Below are positions 56,607-64,000 of a stretch of 64,000 nt of DNA, in pieces (positions within the stretch are counted from its first letter, which is position 1; each line of letters starts with the position of its first letter). Source of the stretch: Thalassolituus oleivorans MIL-1 (lineage in GTDB: Bacteria; Pseudomonadota; Gammaproteobacteria; Pseudomonadales; Oceanobacteraceae). Location: contig NC_020888.1 in NCBI RefSeq assembly GCF_000355675.1, positions 3,430,001 to 3,494,000 on the forward strand. The letters run 5' to 3'. A model generated the notes under the pieces. It ran no database searches and was not told the DNA's origin. It saw only the letters and a list, made by a program, of their open reading frames with translations. A program made the translations under genes and the position numbers.

Positions 56607-59600
56607 ATGAAATCAACTAACTCACTTTATACGCTACCGCTAACCATCAATGCCAGTGTCGACACTATGATGGAGCATCTAGCCATCAAACAAACACCCG
56701 TAGCGGCAGATTCACGCAATAAACTCATCGCTATTCATCGCTCCAGCGATACCGATGCCCAGCACAAAACCGATTTAATCGGTATTCGCCAGCAAGCACA
56801 TCCAGAATTAAAAGATGCGACACAAACCTTGTTAATGCATTACTTCGAAGATCCGAAAAGCGCTTCTGGGTGGTCACATATAGAGACCCCGTTAGGCGAC
56901 GTGTTCGATCCTAGCAGTAAAGAAAAGCTTCTTAGCGGTGTACGAGAATTATCGGGGTTTCACCAGAATGGAATCACGTATTTATTTGTGCAATATCAAT
57001 CACCGGTAGTGCAGCACAGTTACAGCGTAAAAATTCTCTGGTCAGTTATGCAAAATGGCCGCCCTGTCTGGCACGAAAAAAAATGGGATCATAAAGGCGA
57101 TGATGCCCGCTCTGTTTTAGCGTCGGTACGCCAACTATCGATTCATCGTCGTAATGATGGGCAACATGTTTTATACGGCGTAACACGCGGCTTTGGTGAC
57201 CCAGAATTAGGCCGAGGCGACGAAGAATTTTTCATGATGCTTCCTCGCCCTCCGGCCAACACATCACGAATCACGCAACAAGACATTGTCTTTGATACCT
57301 TGCACGACGGTGATCATGAAATCCCGAATTGGGATGGCATTGAAAATGCCAGCATTTATCAATTGGCCACGCCACTTGACGGCGAAGCGGATTCTGACGC
57401 TAATCGCTACACGCTACTCCGGCTGCGCAAAGGAAAAATTGAATTCCATACAACGCGAGTATTACCTACCAGCCGCTTTTACGCACAACCTAGATTAAGC
57501 TTCGAGAGCGGCTCGATTCAGGTTGATAGCCAAGGTATTGATTTATCCGATGCACGAATTTTAGCAGTGCCAGCAGGTATAAAAGATGCGCTATTAGTGC
57601 ATCAGCCGAATGGTGATCTTGGATTACTGGAAAATATTCATTCGACAAAACCTAATTATCGTTCACTACTACAAACTAATGGCATTAAAAATAGCAGCCC
57701 AGCGAACATCGATCGTTTAAGTGTCGGCGTAGTCGGCAATATTGGTGACAAAAATGCTAGCCTAGCGATATTTGCAACACCAGCCACACAGCAAACTCTT
57801 TGGTTAATGCGTTTAGATGGTCAGAGAAATACGCATTCATGGGTCTGCTTAGGTGATCAGGTCAGTGATATGGCATGCCCTAGGGTTATGCCTGACGGTG
57901 CCGAATTATTTCAAGTATCACCAATGGCAGGCAAAATCGAATACAAACGCCAAAATGCGGTCACTCACACTTGGACAACGAATGAACTGGCGGTAGCAAC
58001 GTCTGACTTATCCAACGTTACTCCGATCAATACGCACGTCATTGATATTGAAGTCAGTGATGCCAATTTCATTCCCTGCTCTGGTCATGACATAACACTA
58101 ACCTGCGATATTCCATGCTTACTTTATATCGACGGAATGACTCATCGTGTTGGCCCTCGACTGCCATTAACGCTCACAAGCAATAGCTACGGCCGTATTC
58201 GCGGAGTCATTCCGACCAATGGCCTCAAAGCACCGAAATTCACCGTCGACGCACCTAATGCGCCTACCATTAATGTCATGCCCAATGGCCGAATTAGCGA
58301 ACGCTTAGCCGGTAATGCAAAGGGCTTTAATGTCAGTCGTCGCATTGCAGAGCTAGCACCGCCGGAGCATCGCAGTGAGATTAACCAATTAATAAAAAGT
58401 TATGGGGATGCCGCAAGCAAATCGAAACGGGGTATTTCATGCGATGGAACGCTGCGCACACAATATCGAATGAGCGCTCAAGGAAAAGGCACATTCGTTA
58501 ATGAAACAGCCATTGGTCAAACGCTAAATGCGATACCCATTGCTGGATTTTCAGGCGACATTCTCAATCACATTCGTCAGGGATTTGAAGATATTAAACA
58601 AATGATTGTGCGGGTTTTCGACGCTAGCGTTGAGTTTTTAATACACATAGGCAACGACGTATTTAAATTCACCAGTACGCTCTTCGATAACATTATTGAC
58701 GGCTTCGAAGCACTCGCGAATTTTCTGTCAGGTGTTTTCGAAAAAATCGGCAATACACTAACGGATATCGGTGAAAAAATTCTAGACGCCGTGAGCTTTG
58801 TCTTTGCTGGAGCTGATGTATTTGCCGCTAACGATGCCTTACAAAGCACCATTAAAGCGGGCTTCCTCACCACATCCAGCAGCGCCGCTAAACTTGGGCG
58901 CACAATGAATGCTGAATATCAAAAACAAATTGATCGTTTGGATGAACAATTAGACTCATTGATCAGCCAAGCCCAGCAAGCATCCAACATTCGCTCAGCG
59001 AGCGCCGAGCAAAGCCTCTCTTTTGGTGGAGTGCATATTCCGGCACCATCTGCGCTAGTGAAAACCAATCGCGCAGGTAGCGATATTATGGGTGGAAATC
59101 AAACCAAACTCGATAGTATTGAAACAACGACAGCAATACCTAAAACCGAAGCTGATGTTTTTACAACCTTTATTAATCGACTTCAATCCAATTATGAAAA
59201 CGATGTCGCCAGTGTCATTAAGGATATTGGCCGCCAACTCGATTCCGATGATACTCTGCTTGAAAAACTGAGTGCGATGCCTCTTGAACTACTACGTTTA
59301 CTTAAAGGGGTTATTAAAACCATTGCTAAGTTAGCAGGCGACGCACTGGAGGCGGCGCTGGAGTTAATTAATCTTCTAGTCGGTCGATTATTTGAAGCGC
59401 TTGAAAGTACCATCGACATCCCTTTTATAAGCACCTTAGTCCAACTCTGGTCGGGAGATCGCACTCGTAAACTATCGTACTTCGATATTCTAACCTTACC
59501 GTTTGCTTTTATTGGTACTGCCATTTGGAAAATCGTCTCCGGCAAGGCCATCGTTACGGAAGAAACGACCAAACGCTTTCTTCCGTGGATAGAAGACCTT

Positions 59601-60422
59601 CCTAAAAACATGAATTTATCGTCGCTATTAAATGAAAAAAATCAGCCTAAGCATCGTTCACTAGGAGCCGCTGCAGTGACCGATTCATCCGGCGGAGAAA
59701 AAGTCAGTGCCGCAGATATTCGTGCATTTTTACAAGTGCTAAGCGCACTAACGATTATTGTTGCCATCGCCGGTATATTGGTTGCATTAACCGTGCAACC
59801 CGTTGCGACCGTAGCGGAAATAACCACAACGGAGACCGGCTTCGCAGGTAAAGTTGCCGCTTTTATGACAGTGATTCCACTATTCATCGTACTCATCTCC
59901 GAGTTGACGAGTATGTTTTTTCAAGCAATTGATGGAACCCATATCCCATCGGGCAAGCCCATGACCGATGAAGAAAAAAATGCCGCACAGATAAAACTCA
60001 TATTCTGCCTTTCTGGATTATCGCTGGCGATCATGGCCGCGATTGTTGCCGTGATATTGAAAATTCCTAGCCTTATTTCTAACCTCATAGCCAATATTTT
60101 CTCAATATGCATCGGCATCGTTTTACTGAGCTACTCCATTTATAAAATTGTCGATTATGCAATGACGATCAAATCCAGTGATAACGAAGAAGATCAAATA
60201 TGGGGGATTGGTATTGAATCGGCATCAGGACTGGCATCCTTAATTGGAATCGGCGGCTCTATTTCTGTCATCATTGCCAGTTATTTAATTAAAGGCGAAG
60301 GGATTTCTGGAGCCGTCATGACGGCAGTGGCAGTAGGCTTGCAAGCGACTGGGGCGATCCTATCGAAAGGCTCAACGATTGTAGAATCCGGTCGTGTCTA
60401 TCAATCCTTGGCAATCAGTTAA
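56607..60422 (+). CDS. Very large unknown protein with beta-rich N-terminal half and C-terminal membrane helices
   Basis: 1271 residues; no family recognised. No N-terminal signal. Residues 1-500 are beta-strand-like, with repeated short loops (propeller-like, tentative). About 635-745 are long amphipathic helices rich in Phe/Ile and Asp/Asn (INHIRQGFEDIKQMI-type). About 790-1000 are helical, with a Gln/Ser-rich coil. From 1041 on there are five or six hydrophobic segments of membrane length (about 1041-1063, 1082-1105, 1130-1151, 1155-1185, 1206-1229). It resembles pore-forming or membrane-remodelling proteins in layout only. It is co-transcribed with the collar-like gene by position. Confidence 0.6.
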   Translation: MKSTNSLYTLPLTINASVDTMMEHLAIKQTPVAADSRNKLIAIHRSSDTDAQHKTDLIGIRQQAHPELKDATQTLLMHYFEDPKSASGWSHIETPLGDVFDPSSKEKLLSGVRELSGFHQNGITYLFVQYQSPVVQHSYSVKILWSVMQNGRPVWHEKKWDHKGDDARSVLASVRQLSIHRRNDGQHVLYGVTRGFGDPELGRGDEEFFMMLPRPPANTSRITQQDIVFDTLHDGDHEIPNWDGIENASIYQLATPLDGEADSDANRYTLLRLRKGKIEFHTTRVLPTSRFYAQPRLSFESGSIQVDSQGIDLSDARILAVPAGIKDALLVHQPNGDLGLLENIHSTKPNYRSLLQTNGIKNSSPANIDRLSVGVVGNIGDKNASLAIFATPATQQTLWLMRLDGQRNTHSWVCLGDQVSDMACPRVMPDGAELFQVSPMAGKIEYKRQNAVTHTWTTNELAVATSDLSNVTPINTHVIDIEVSDANFIPCSGHDITLTCDIPCLLYIDGMTHRVGPRLPLTLTSNSYGRIRGVIPTNGLKAPKFTVDAPNAPTINVMPNGRISERLAGNAKGFNVSRRIAELAPPEHRSEINQLIKSYGDAASKSKRGISCDGTLRTQYRMSAQGKGTFVNETAIGQTLNAIPIAGFSGDILNHIRQGFEDIKQMIVRVFDASVEFLIHIGNDVFKFTSTLFDNIIDGFEALANFLSGVFEKIGNTLTDIGEKILDAVSFVFAGADVFAANDALQSTIKAGFLTTSSSAAKLGRTMNAEYQKQIDRLDEQLDSLISQAQQASNIRSASAEQSLSFGGVHIPAPSALVKTNRAGSDIMGGNQTKLDSIETTTAIPKTEADVFTTFINRLQSNYENDVASVIKDIGRQLDSDDTLLEKLSAMPLELLRLLKGVIKTIAKLAGDALEAALELINLLVGRLFEALESTIDIPFISTLVQLWSGDRTRKLSYFDILTLPFAFIGTAIWKIVSGKAIVTEETTKRFLPWIEDLPKNMNLSSLLNEKNQPKHRSLGAAAVTDSSGGEKVSAADIRAFLQVLSALTIIVAIAGILVALTVQPVATVAEITTTETGFAGKVAAFMTVIPLFIVLISELTSMFFQAIDGTHIPSGKPMTDEEKNAAQIKLIFCLSGLSLAIMAAIVAVILKIPSLISNLIANIFSICIGIVLLSYSIYKIVDYAMTIKSSDNEEDQIWGIGIESASGLASLIGIGGSISVIIASYLIKGEGISGAVMTAVAVGLQATGAILSKGSTIVESGRVYQSLAIS

Positions 60423-60434
60423 CGGGCTACCCGG

Positions 60435-60815
60435 CTAACAATAAAGGGCTTCCCGACCGTAGCGCGTTTCCAAACGTAAACGCGCAGCCTTAGGCAAGCC
60501 TTTAACCACCAACGCAAAAGACACATCGATTTGGCGCTGCAATTCAGCCTCAGGCACATCGCCGGGAAAATTAATCGTATTCCAGTGACGTTTATTCATG
60601 TGATAACCGGGAATAACGCTGGTAAATACATCGCGTAATTGAATCGCTTCATCTGGTGGGCATTTTAAATTGATACGCCAACCGTCTTGACTAGGAATCA
60701 CGAGAGCAAACATTTTACCCTCGATTTTATAGACGCTCGGCTCAGGGCCGAACGGAAAATCCTCAATACTGTCAGGCTTAGTCCGCAAATAGGCGTGAAG
60801 GTCATCCAGTGTCAT
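60435..60815 (-). CDS. MmcQ/YjbR-family protein
   Basis: 126 residues. Typical MmcQ/YjbR layout: an N-terminal helix, YKIEGKMFALV, LKCPPDEAIQLRD and the late PGYHMNKRHWNTI with conserved His/Trp. The fold is CyaY-like. DNA binding is assumed in the family but unproven. It lies 38 bases after alr on the same strand. Confidence 0.85.
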   Translation of the reverse strand: MTLDDLHAYLRTKPDSIEDFPFGPEPSVYKIEGKMFALVIPSQDGWRINLKCPPDEAIQLRDVFTSVIPGYHMNKRHWNTINFPGDVPEAELQRQIDVSFALVVKGLPKAARLRLETRYGREALYC

Positions 60816-60853
60816 ATTATTTTCCTATTGGCAGCTCAAACCTATTTTCCGCC

Positions 60854-61924
60854 TTACTGTAAAGTTACCCGTGGCACCCGCGGAGTGACTTGGCAATACA
60901 ATTCATAACCTATGGTGCCGCACAACGCTGCAACACGATCAATGTCCACCAACTCACCCCATAATTGAACCGATGAACCAATTTGTGCAGTAGGCACATC
61001 GGTTATATCAACGGTAATCATATCCATAGAGACGCGACCAATCAGTGGGCATTCAACACCGGCAACATTCACTGGCGTGCCCACTGGGGCATGACGCGGA
61101 TAGCCATCGCCATAACCAATCGCTACAACGCCAACTCGCGTATCACGCTCGGCAACCCAACTATGGCCATAACCAACACCTTCACCAGCGGCAACCTCGT
61201 GCGTGCTAATAAGCGCCGACTGCAAACTCATTACAGGACGCAAATCCAATTCAGACGCGGTTTTTTCCGCCAACGGTGAACTACCATAGAGCATAATCCC
61301 CGGACGACTCACCGCTTCAGCAATGCTCTCGTCGCGCATCAACGCCGCGCTATTACTTAAACTTAACGGCACAGGCCAATCGTGTTTGAGCATAATTTGA
61401 CGCTGCTCAGTGAAAAACGCATCGTCGGCCTCGTCCGCGGTGGCAAAGTGACTCATCACATGAACCAGCTGTAAATTGTCGTTCGCTTCAATTTGAATAA
61501 TGATGGAGTTCGCGTCATCCACACGAATCCCTAAACGATTCATGCCACTGTTTATTTTTAACCAAACCGGCACAGGATATCGAAACTCTAATCCTTGGCA
61601 GTCTTGTAGCTGTTGTTCGTGATGAACCACTAACTGTAAGCCTAAATCCGCCGCGACTTGCCATTCTTCCGCGTTATAGGCACCTTGCAGAACAAGAATA
61701 GGATGATCGAAGCCAGCGGAACGAATACGTACACCTTCATCGACACATGCCACAGCAAAGCCATCCGCTTCGGATGCCAGAGCATTGGCGCAAGCCTCCA
61801 AGCCATGACCATAGCCATTGGCCTTGATCACGGCATAAGCTAAGGCGGCAGCACGGCGTTTAGCCACACGGTAATTGTGACGCAAGTTAGACCATTTGAG
61901 TAATGCGCGAACAGGACGTGTCAT
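60854..61924 (-). CDS. alr: Alanine racemase
   Basis: 356 residues. PLP-lysine Lys34 in AVIKANGYGHG and catalytic Tyr in EGVGYGHSW, followed by the AIGYGDGYPRHAP segment. It makes D-alanine for peptidoglycan. It is divergent from the DnaT-like gene, with 104 bases between starts. In E. coli alr follows dnaB; here the neighbours are the helicase-loader genes instead, still a replication context. Confidence 0.95.
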   Translation of the reverse strand: MTRPVRALLKWSNLRHNYRVAKRRAAALAYAVIKANGYGHGLEACANALASEADGFAVACVDEGVRIRSAGFDHPILVLQGAYNAEEWQVAADLGLQLVVHHEQQLQDCQGLEFRYPVPVWLKINSGMNRLGIRVDDANSIIIQIEANDNLQLVHVMSHFATADEADDAFFTEQRQIMLKHDWPVPLSLSNSAALMRDESIAEAVSRPGIMLYGSSPLAEKTASELDLRPVMSLQSALISTHEVAAGEGVGYGHSWVAERDTRVGVVAIGYGDGYPRHAPVGTPVNVAGVECPLIGRVSMDMITVDITDVPTAQIGSSVQLWGELVDIDRVAALCGTIGYELYCQVTPRVPRVTLQ

Positions 61925-62028
61925 AAGCGTGGGAACAATCCAGAAAATCAGTACAATAGACCCATCACAGCAATCCTGTAATGACCCTAGTCATTATGTC
62001 AGTCCTATTCAGTACCCGGAAGTTATTC

Positions 62029-63204
62029 ATGCCGAGCCATCCGTTATTTACCGACAAAACCATTGCCCTGTCTGCGACGCTCGCGGCCACGATCGGGCTG
62101 GAAGAAGCGGTATTACTGACGATACTGAACGACGCCGCCAGTTTGCAAAGCAATCAATGGGCACGGTTGCATTGCCAAACCTTACGCCTGCAACTGCCAT
62201 TTTGGGACGATGTATCCATTCGACGCGTACTGCGTAGCCTCATCGACAAAGGATTACTCAGCTTGCAGGGGCCTATGTTCCCAGATGCCGAGTCCCTGAT
62301 TTTTGGCTTTGGCAGCCAAGGTGTTACCGAAGTTCCAGCGGATACCAGCACCAGAGCGATACAGCAACCCGCACAGCCATCAGTGCAACCGGCCAACGTT
62401 GTACAGCCCATGCCGGGCCAGACCACACCGCATAAACCGCTCAATGGCCAGTGGCAACCCAACGAAGACACACTCGCGCGGTTAGAGCAGCACGGTGTTC
62501 CGCGAGCGTTTAGCTGGGCGCAAATGGATGCTTTTATATTGCAAGGCCAAGAACAAGGTGCGAACCGTAACGACTGGAATACCCGATTTTTCCGTCATGT
62601 GAAAAATCAGTGGGTATTTAGCCAAAATGACGCGCAAAAAAATGCGCGTATACCGGAACGTACCGCGTTTAATCCGGCACAAGACGAAGCCAAACCCATC
62701 GCATTAAATTGGCAGCCGAGTGCTGATGCCTGCCAGATTTTAGGCCGTGCAGGCATTGATCCACAATTTATTGAAGACGCGGTGGCCGAGTTTATTTTGT
62801 ATTGGAGCGAGCGCGGTGATGCCTTTAAAACGTGGAACAGCAAATTTATCCAGCACGTTCGTCAGCAATGGGCGCGCTACACATCGGCGGTAGAACATTC
62901 GCCTCTGCCCAGCCGTATTGTCGATAATTGGCAACCGGCGGCCGATTGCTTTGATATTTTAGCCATGGGTCATATTCCACAAGAATTTGCCCAAAATTTA
63001 GTACCCGAATTTGTGCTGTACTGGCGTGATTCCAACCAAGTTCATAACAGTTGGAATAGCCGCTTTTTACAGTACGTAAAACAACAATGGGGCAAGCGTT
63101 TGGCTCAGCCTGTAGGAGATGCAAATGGACAGCAAACAACTGCTAAACCGGGTTACACAACAGCTGAAGCAAGCATCCAAAGACTCAACGATACAAGCTG
63201 GTGA
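62029..63204 (+). CDS. DnaT-like primosomal protein with three tandem DnaT domains
   Basis: 391 residues from the ATG at 62029 (GGAAG upstream). A wHTH-like N-terminal domain covers 1-95. A Gln/Pro linker follows. Three DnaT-type domains of about 55 residues lie at about 142-195, 228-281 and 301-354, each with a WQP opening, a GI/GHIPxxF middle and the ending WNSxFxxxVxQQW. E. coli DnaT has one such domain and 179 residues. It probably joins the replicative helicase loader at primosomes. It overlaps the next gene by 80 bases, so expression is coupled. Confidence 0.82.
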   Translation: MPSHPLFTDKTIALSATLAATIGLEEAVLLTILNDAASLQSNQWARLHCQTLRLQLPFWDDVSIRRVLRSLIDKGLLSLQGPMFPDAESLIFGFGSQGVTEVPADTSTRAIQQPAQPSVQPANVVQPMPGQTTPHKPLNGQWQPNEDTLARLEQHGVPRAFSWAQMDAFILQGQEQGANRNDWNTRFFRHVKNQWVFSQNDAQKNARIPERTAFNPAQDEAKPIALNWQPSADACQILGRAGIDPQFIEDAVAEFILYWSERGDAFKTWNSKFIQHVRQQWARYTSAVEHSPLPSRIVDNWQPAADCFDILAMGHIPQEFAQNLVPEFVLYWRDSNQVHNSWNSRFLQYVKQQWGKRLAQPVGDANGQQTTAKPGYTTAEASIQRLNDTSW

Positions 63205-63790
63205 TAACGGCGCCATCGCCCATGAGCCGACGGTTGAGCAAAAAGAAGCGATAAACCAGATTTTTGAACTGTTTCGATTTAATTATCACAACCAGTTTTT
63301 AAAAGCGTTTCCTGATCTTGATACCATGATCATGGCCAAACGCTTGTGGGCTAAATTATTAGCCGACTACAGCGGCCAAGTGATTATGCGCGCCGCCGAA
63401 AAAACGGTAAAAGACAGTACCTATTTACCGAATGTACATGAAGTACTCATGCGCTGTGATATTGCCGACGTCCACGGCTTGCCGTCGACACACGCGGCCT
63501 ACATGGAAGCCTGCCGAGCACCCTCACCTAAGCGCGAATACTCATGGACGCACCCCGCAATTTATTACGCCGGTCGCGCCAGCGATTGGTTCTTTCTCGC
63601 GAATGAACCTGAAGCCGTCGCCTTCCCTGTATTTAAGCGTAATTACGAATTATTGCTGCAACGTATACAACAAGGTGAAGAGATAGAACTCGAATTGCCG
63701 AAGGCGCTACCGGAACACAGCAGCGTGCCCTTGCCACGCAAAGAACAACAACAGCGTCTGCACGCCCTACAAGACTTACTTAAAGATTAA
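63125..63790 (+). CDS. Lambda P-like helicase-loading replication protein
   Basis: 221 residues from the ATG at 63125, six bases behind AGGAG. The sequence fits the phage lambda P/replication protein P family (FELFRFNYHNQFLKAF, then LWAKLLADYSGQVIM, YLPNVHEVLMRC). It recruits DnaB in phage. Here, next to a DnaT-like gene and alr and without other phage genes, it looks like a chromosomally domesticated loader. Its 5' end is in the DnaT-like gene and its 3' end overlaps a FecR-like gene by 11 bases. Confidence 0.78.
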   Translation: MDSKQLLNRVTQQLKQASKDSTIQAGDNGAIAHEPTVEQKEAINQIFELFRFNYHNQFLKAFPDLDTMIMAKRLWAKLLADYSGQVIMRAAEKTVKDSTYLPNVHEVLMRCDIADVHGLPSTHAAYMEACRAPSPKREYSWTHPAIYYAGRASDWFFLANEPEAVAFPVFKRNYELLLQRIQQGEEIELELPKALPEHSSVPLPRKEQQQRLHALQDLLKD

Positions 63791-64000
63791 TTTGAATACG
63801 CTCACCGGCGGTGAGCGTTTGCGCATCTCCCGCCCACTGCGCCCGCACAGATCCTTCTAACACCTGTACCGTTAATTGTTTCTCCAGCAACGTCATACGA
63901 AATGCACTCGTACCCGCACGTAAACGAAAATCCCCAGCTTGCACCCAAAAAGGTCGAAGCGGATCTTCCATCACCACAAAGGTCGCTTCACCGCCAACCA
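63780..64000 (-). CDS. FecR-like protein (C-terminal part, cut by window edge)
   Basis: Reading from the right edge, the frame is open for at least 73 codons to the stop at 63780. It shows the FecR pattern GEATFVV-(D)P-RPFWVQAG, then GTSAFRMTLLE and LEGSVRAQW, with AGERIQI at the end. FecR-domain proteins are often anti-sigma or surface-signalling factors, or carry this domain in other exported proteins. The N-terminal part and any partner gene lie outside the window. Confidence 0.7.
   Translation of the reverse strand, partial: VGGEATFVVMEDPLRPFWVQAGDFRLRAGTSAFRMTLLEKQLTVQVLEGSVRAQWAGDAQTLTAGERIQINL

Noticed and set aside
59192-59611. 139-codon minus-strand frame inside the 1271-residue gene
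   Set aside because: Ser/Arg-rich shadow of the amphipathic helical region; no start signal.
62029-63790. A prophage, from the lambda P-like protein
   Set aside because: No integrase, repressor, structural or lysis genes; flanked by alr and a FecR-like gene.

Overview
The window looks like chromosome from a marine or aquatic gammaproteobacterium, probably Oceanospirillales/Pseudomonadales-like. Evidence is the class II IlvC of E. coli type, the ilvY/ilvC - pssA - msrP - msrQ order known from Pseudomonas, the epd-pgk-fba glycolytic cluster, an ExaC-type aldehyde dehydrogenase, a Vibrio TonB2-type energiser (TtpC-ExbB-ExbD-TonB) and moderate GC. Species assignment is inference. No tRNA, rRNA, CRISPR array, insertion sequence or integrase was seen.

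Layout. 1-4.8 kb: msrQ (cut by the window edge), msrP, pssA, ilvY, ilvC. 4.9-9.2 kb: a 7TM GGDEF diguanylate cyclase, dapC, a SufE protein and a small periplasmic protein. 9.3-12.9 kb: a Tat-exported cholesterol oxidase, a class 3 lipase and its partner. 13.1-17.3 kb: epd, pgk, fba and a divergent methyltransferase. 17.8-22.6 kb: a one-haem c-type cytochrome-like lipoprotein, an AraC regulator divergent from exaC-type aldehyde dehydrogenase, and an ATP-grasp protein.

22.9-52.3 kb is the centrepiece, an almost complete purine scavenging and catabolic island. A nine-gene minus-strand operon (xdhA, xdhB, xdhC, alc, uraD, uraH, allA, guaD, puuD) plus the convergent puuE can convert guanine, hypoxanthine and xanthine through urate, allantoin and allantoate to glyoxylate and urea. 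Divergent from xdhA lie a nucleoside-type ABC importer (ATPase and two permeases, no binding protein), an exported nucleoside hydrolase and an exported adenosine deaminase-like enzyme. Next come a TonB-dependent receptor, its apparently dedicated DUF3450/TtpC/ExbB/ExbD/TonB/TPR energiser, and a NUP-family nucleoside-processing lipoprotein. The island ends with a RutR-like TetR regulator, a periplasmic class II cyclic-nucleotide phosphodiesterase and an 8-oxoguanine deaminase. A near-perfect match to the RutR operator (TTGACCAnnTGGTCAA) lies between xdhA and the ABC genes, with weaker matches before the ABC genes and the receptor. I infer one RutR-like regulon running from outer-membrane capture through periplasmic dephosphorylation, deamination and deglycosylation to ring opening. 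I read the receptor substrate as a purine nucleotide or nucleoside, which is untested.

52.4-64 kb: a PepSY membrane protein with a possible Fur box, a patatin-like phospholipase, a zinc alcohol dehydrogenase, an unrecognised two-gene unit (a secreted three-module collar-like protein and a 1271-residue membrane protein), an MmcQ/YjbR protein and alanine racemase. The window closes with a DnaT-like protein carrying three tandem DnaT domains overlapping a lambda P-like helicase-loader gene, and the 3' end of a FecR-like gene.
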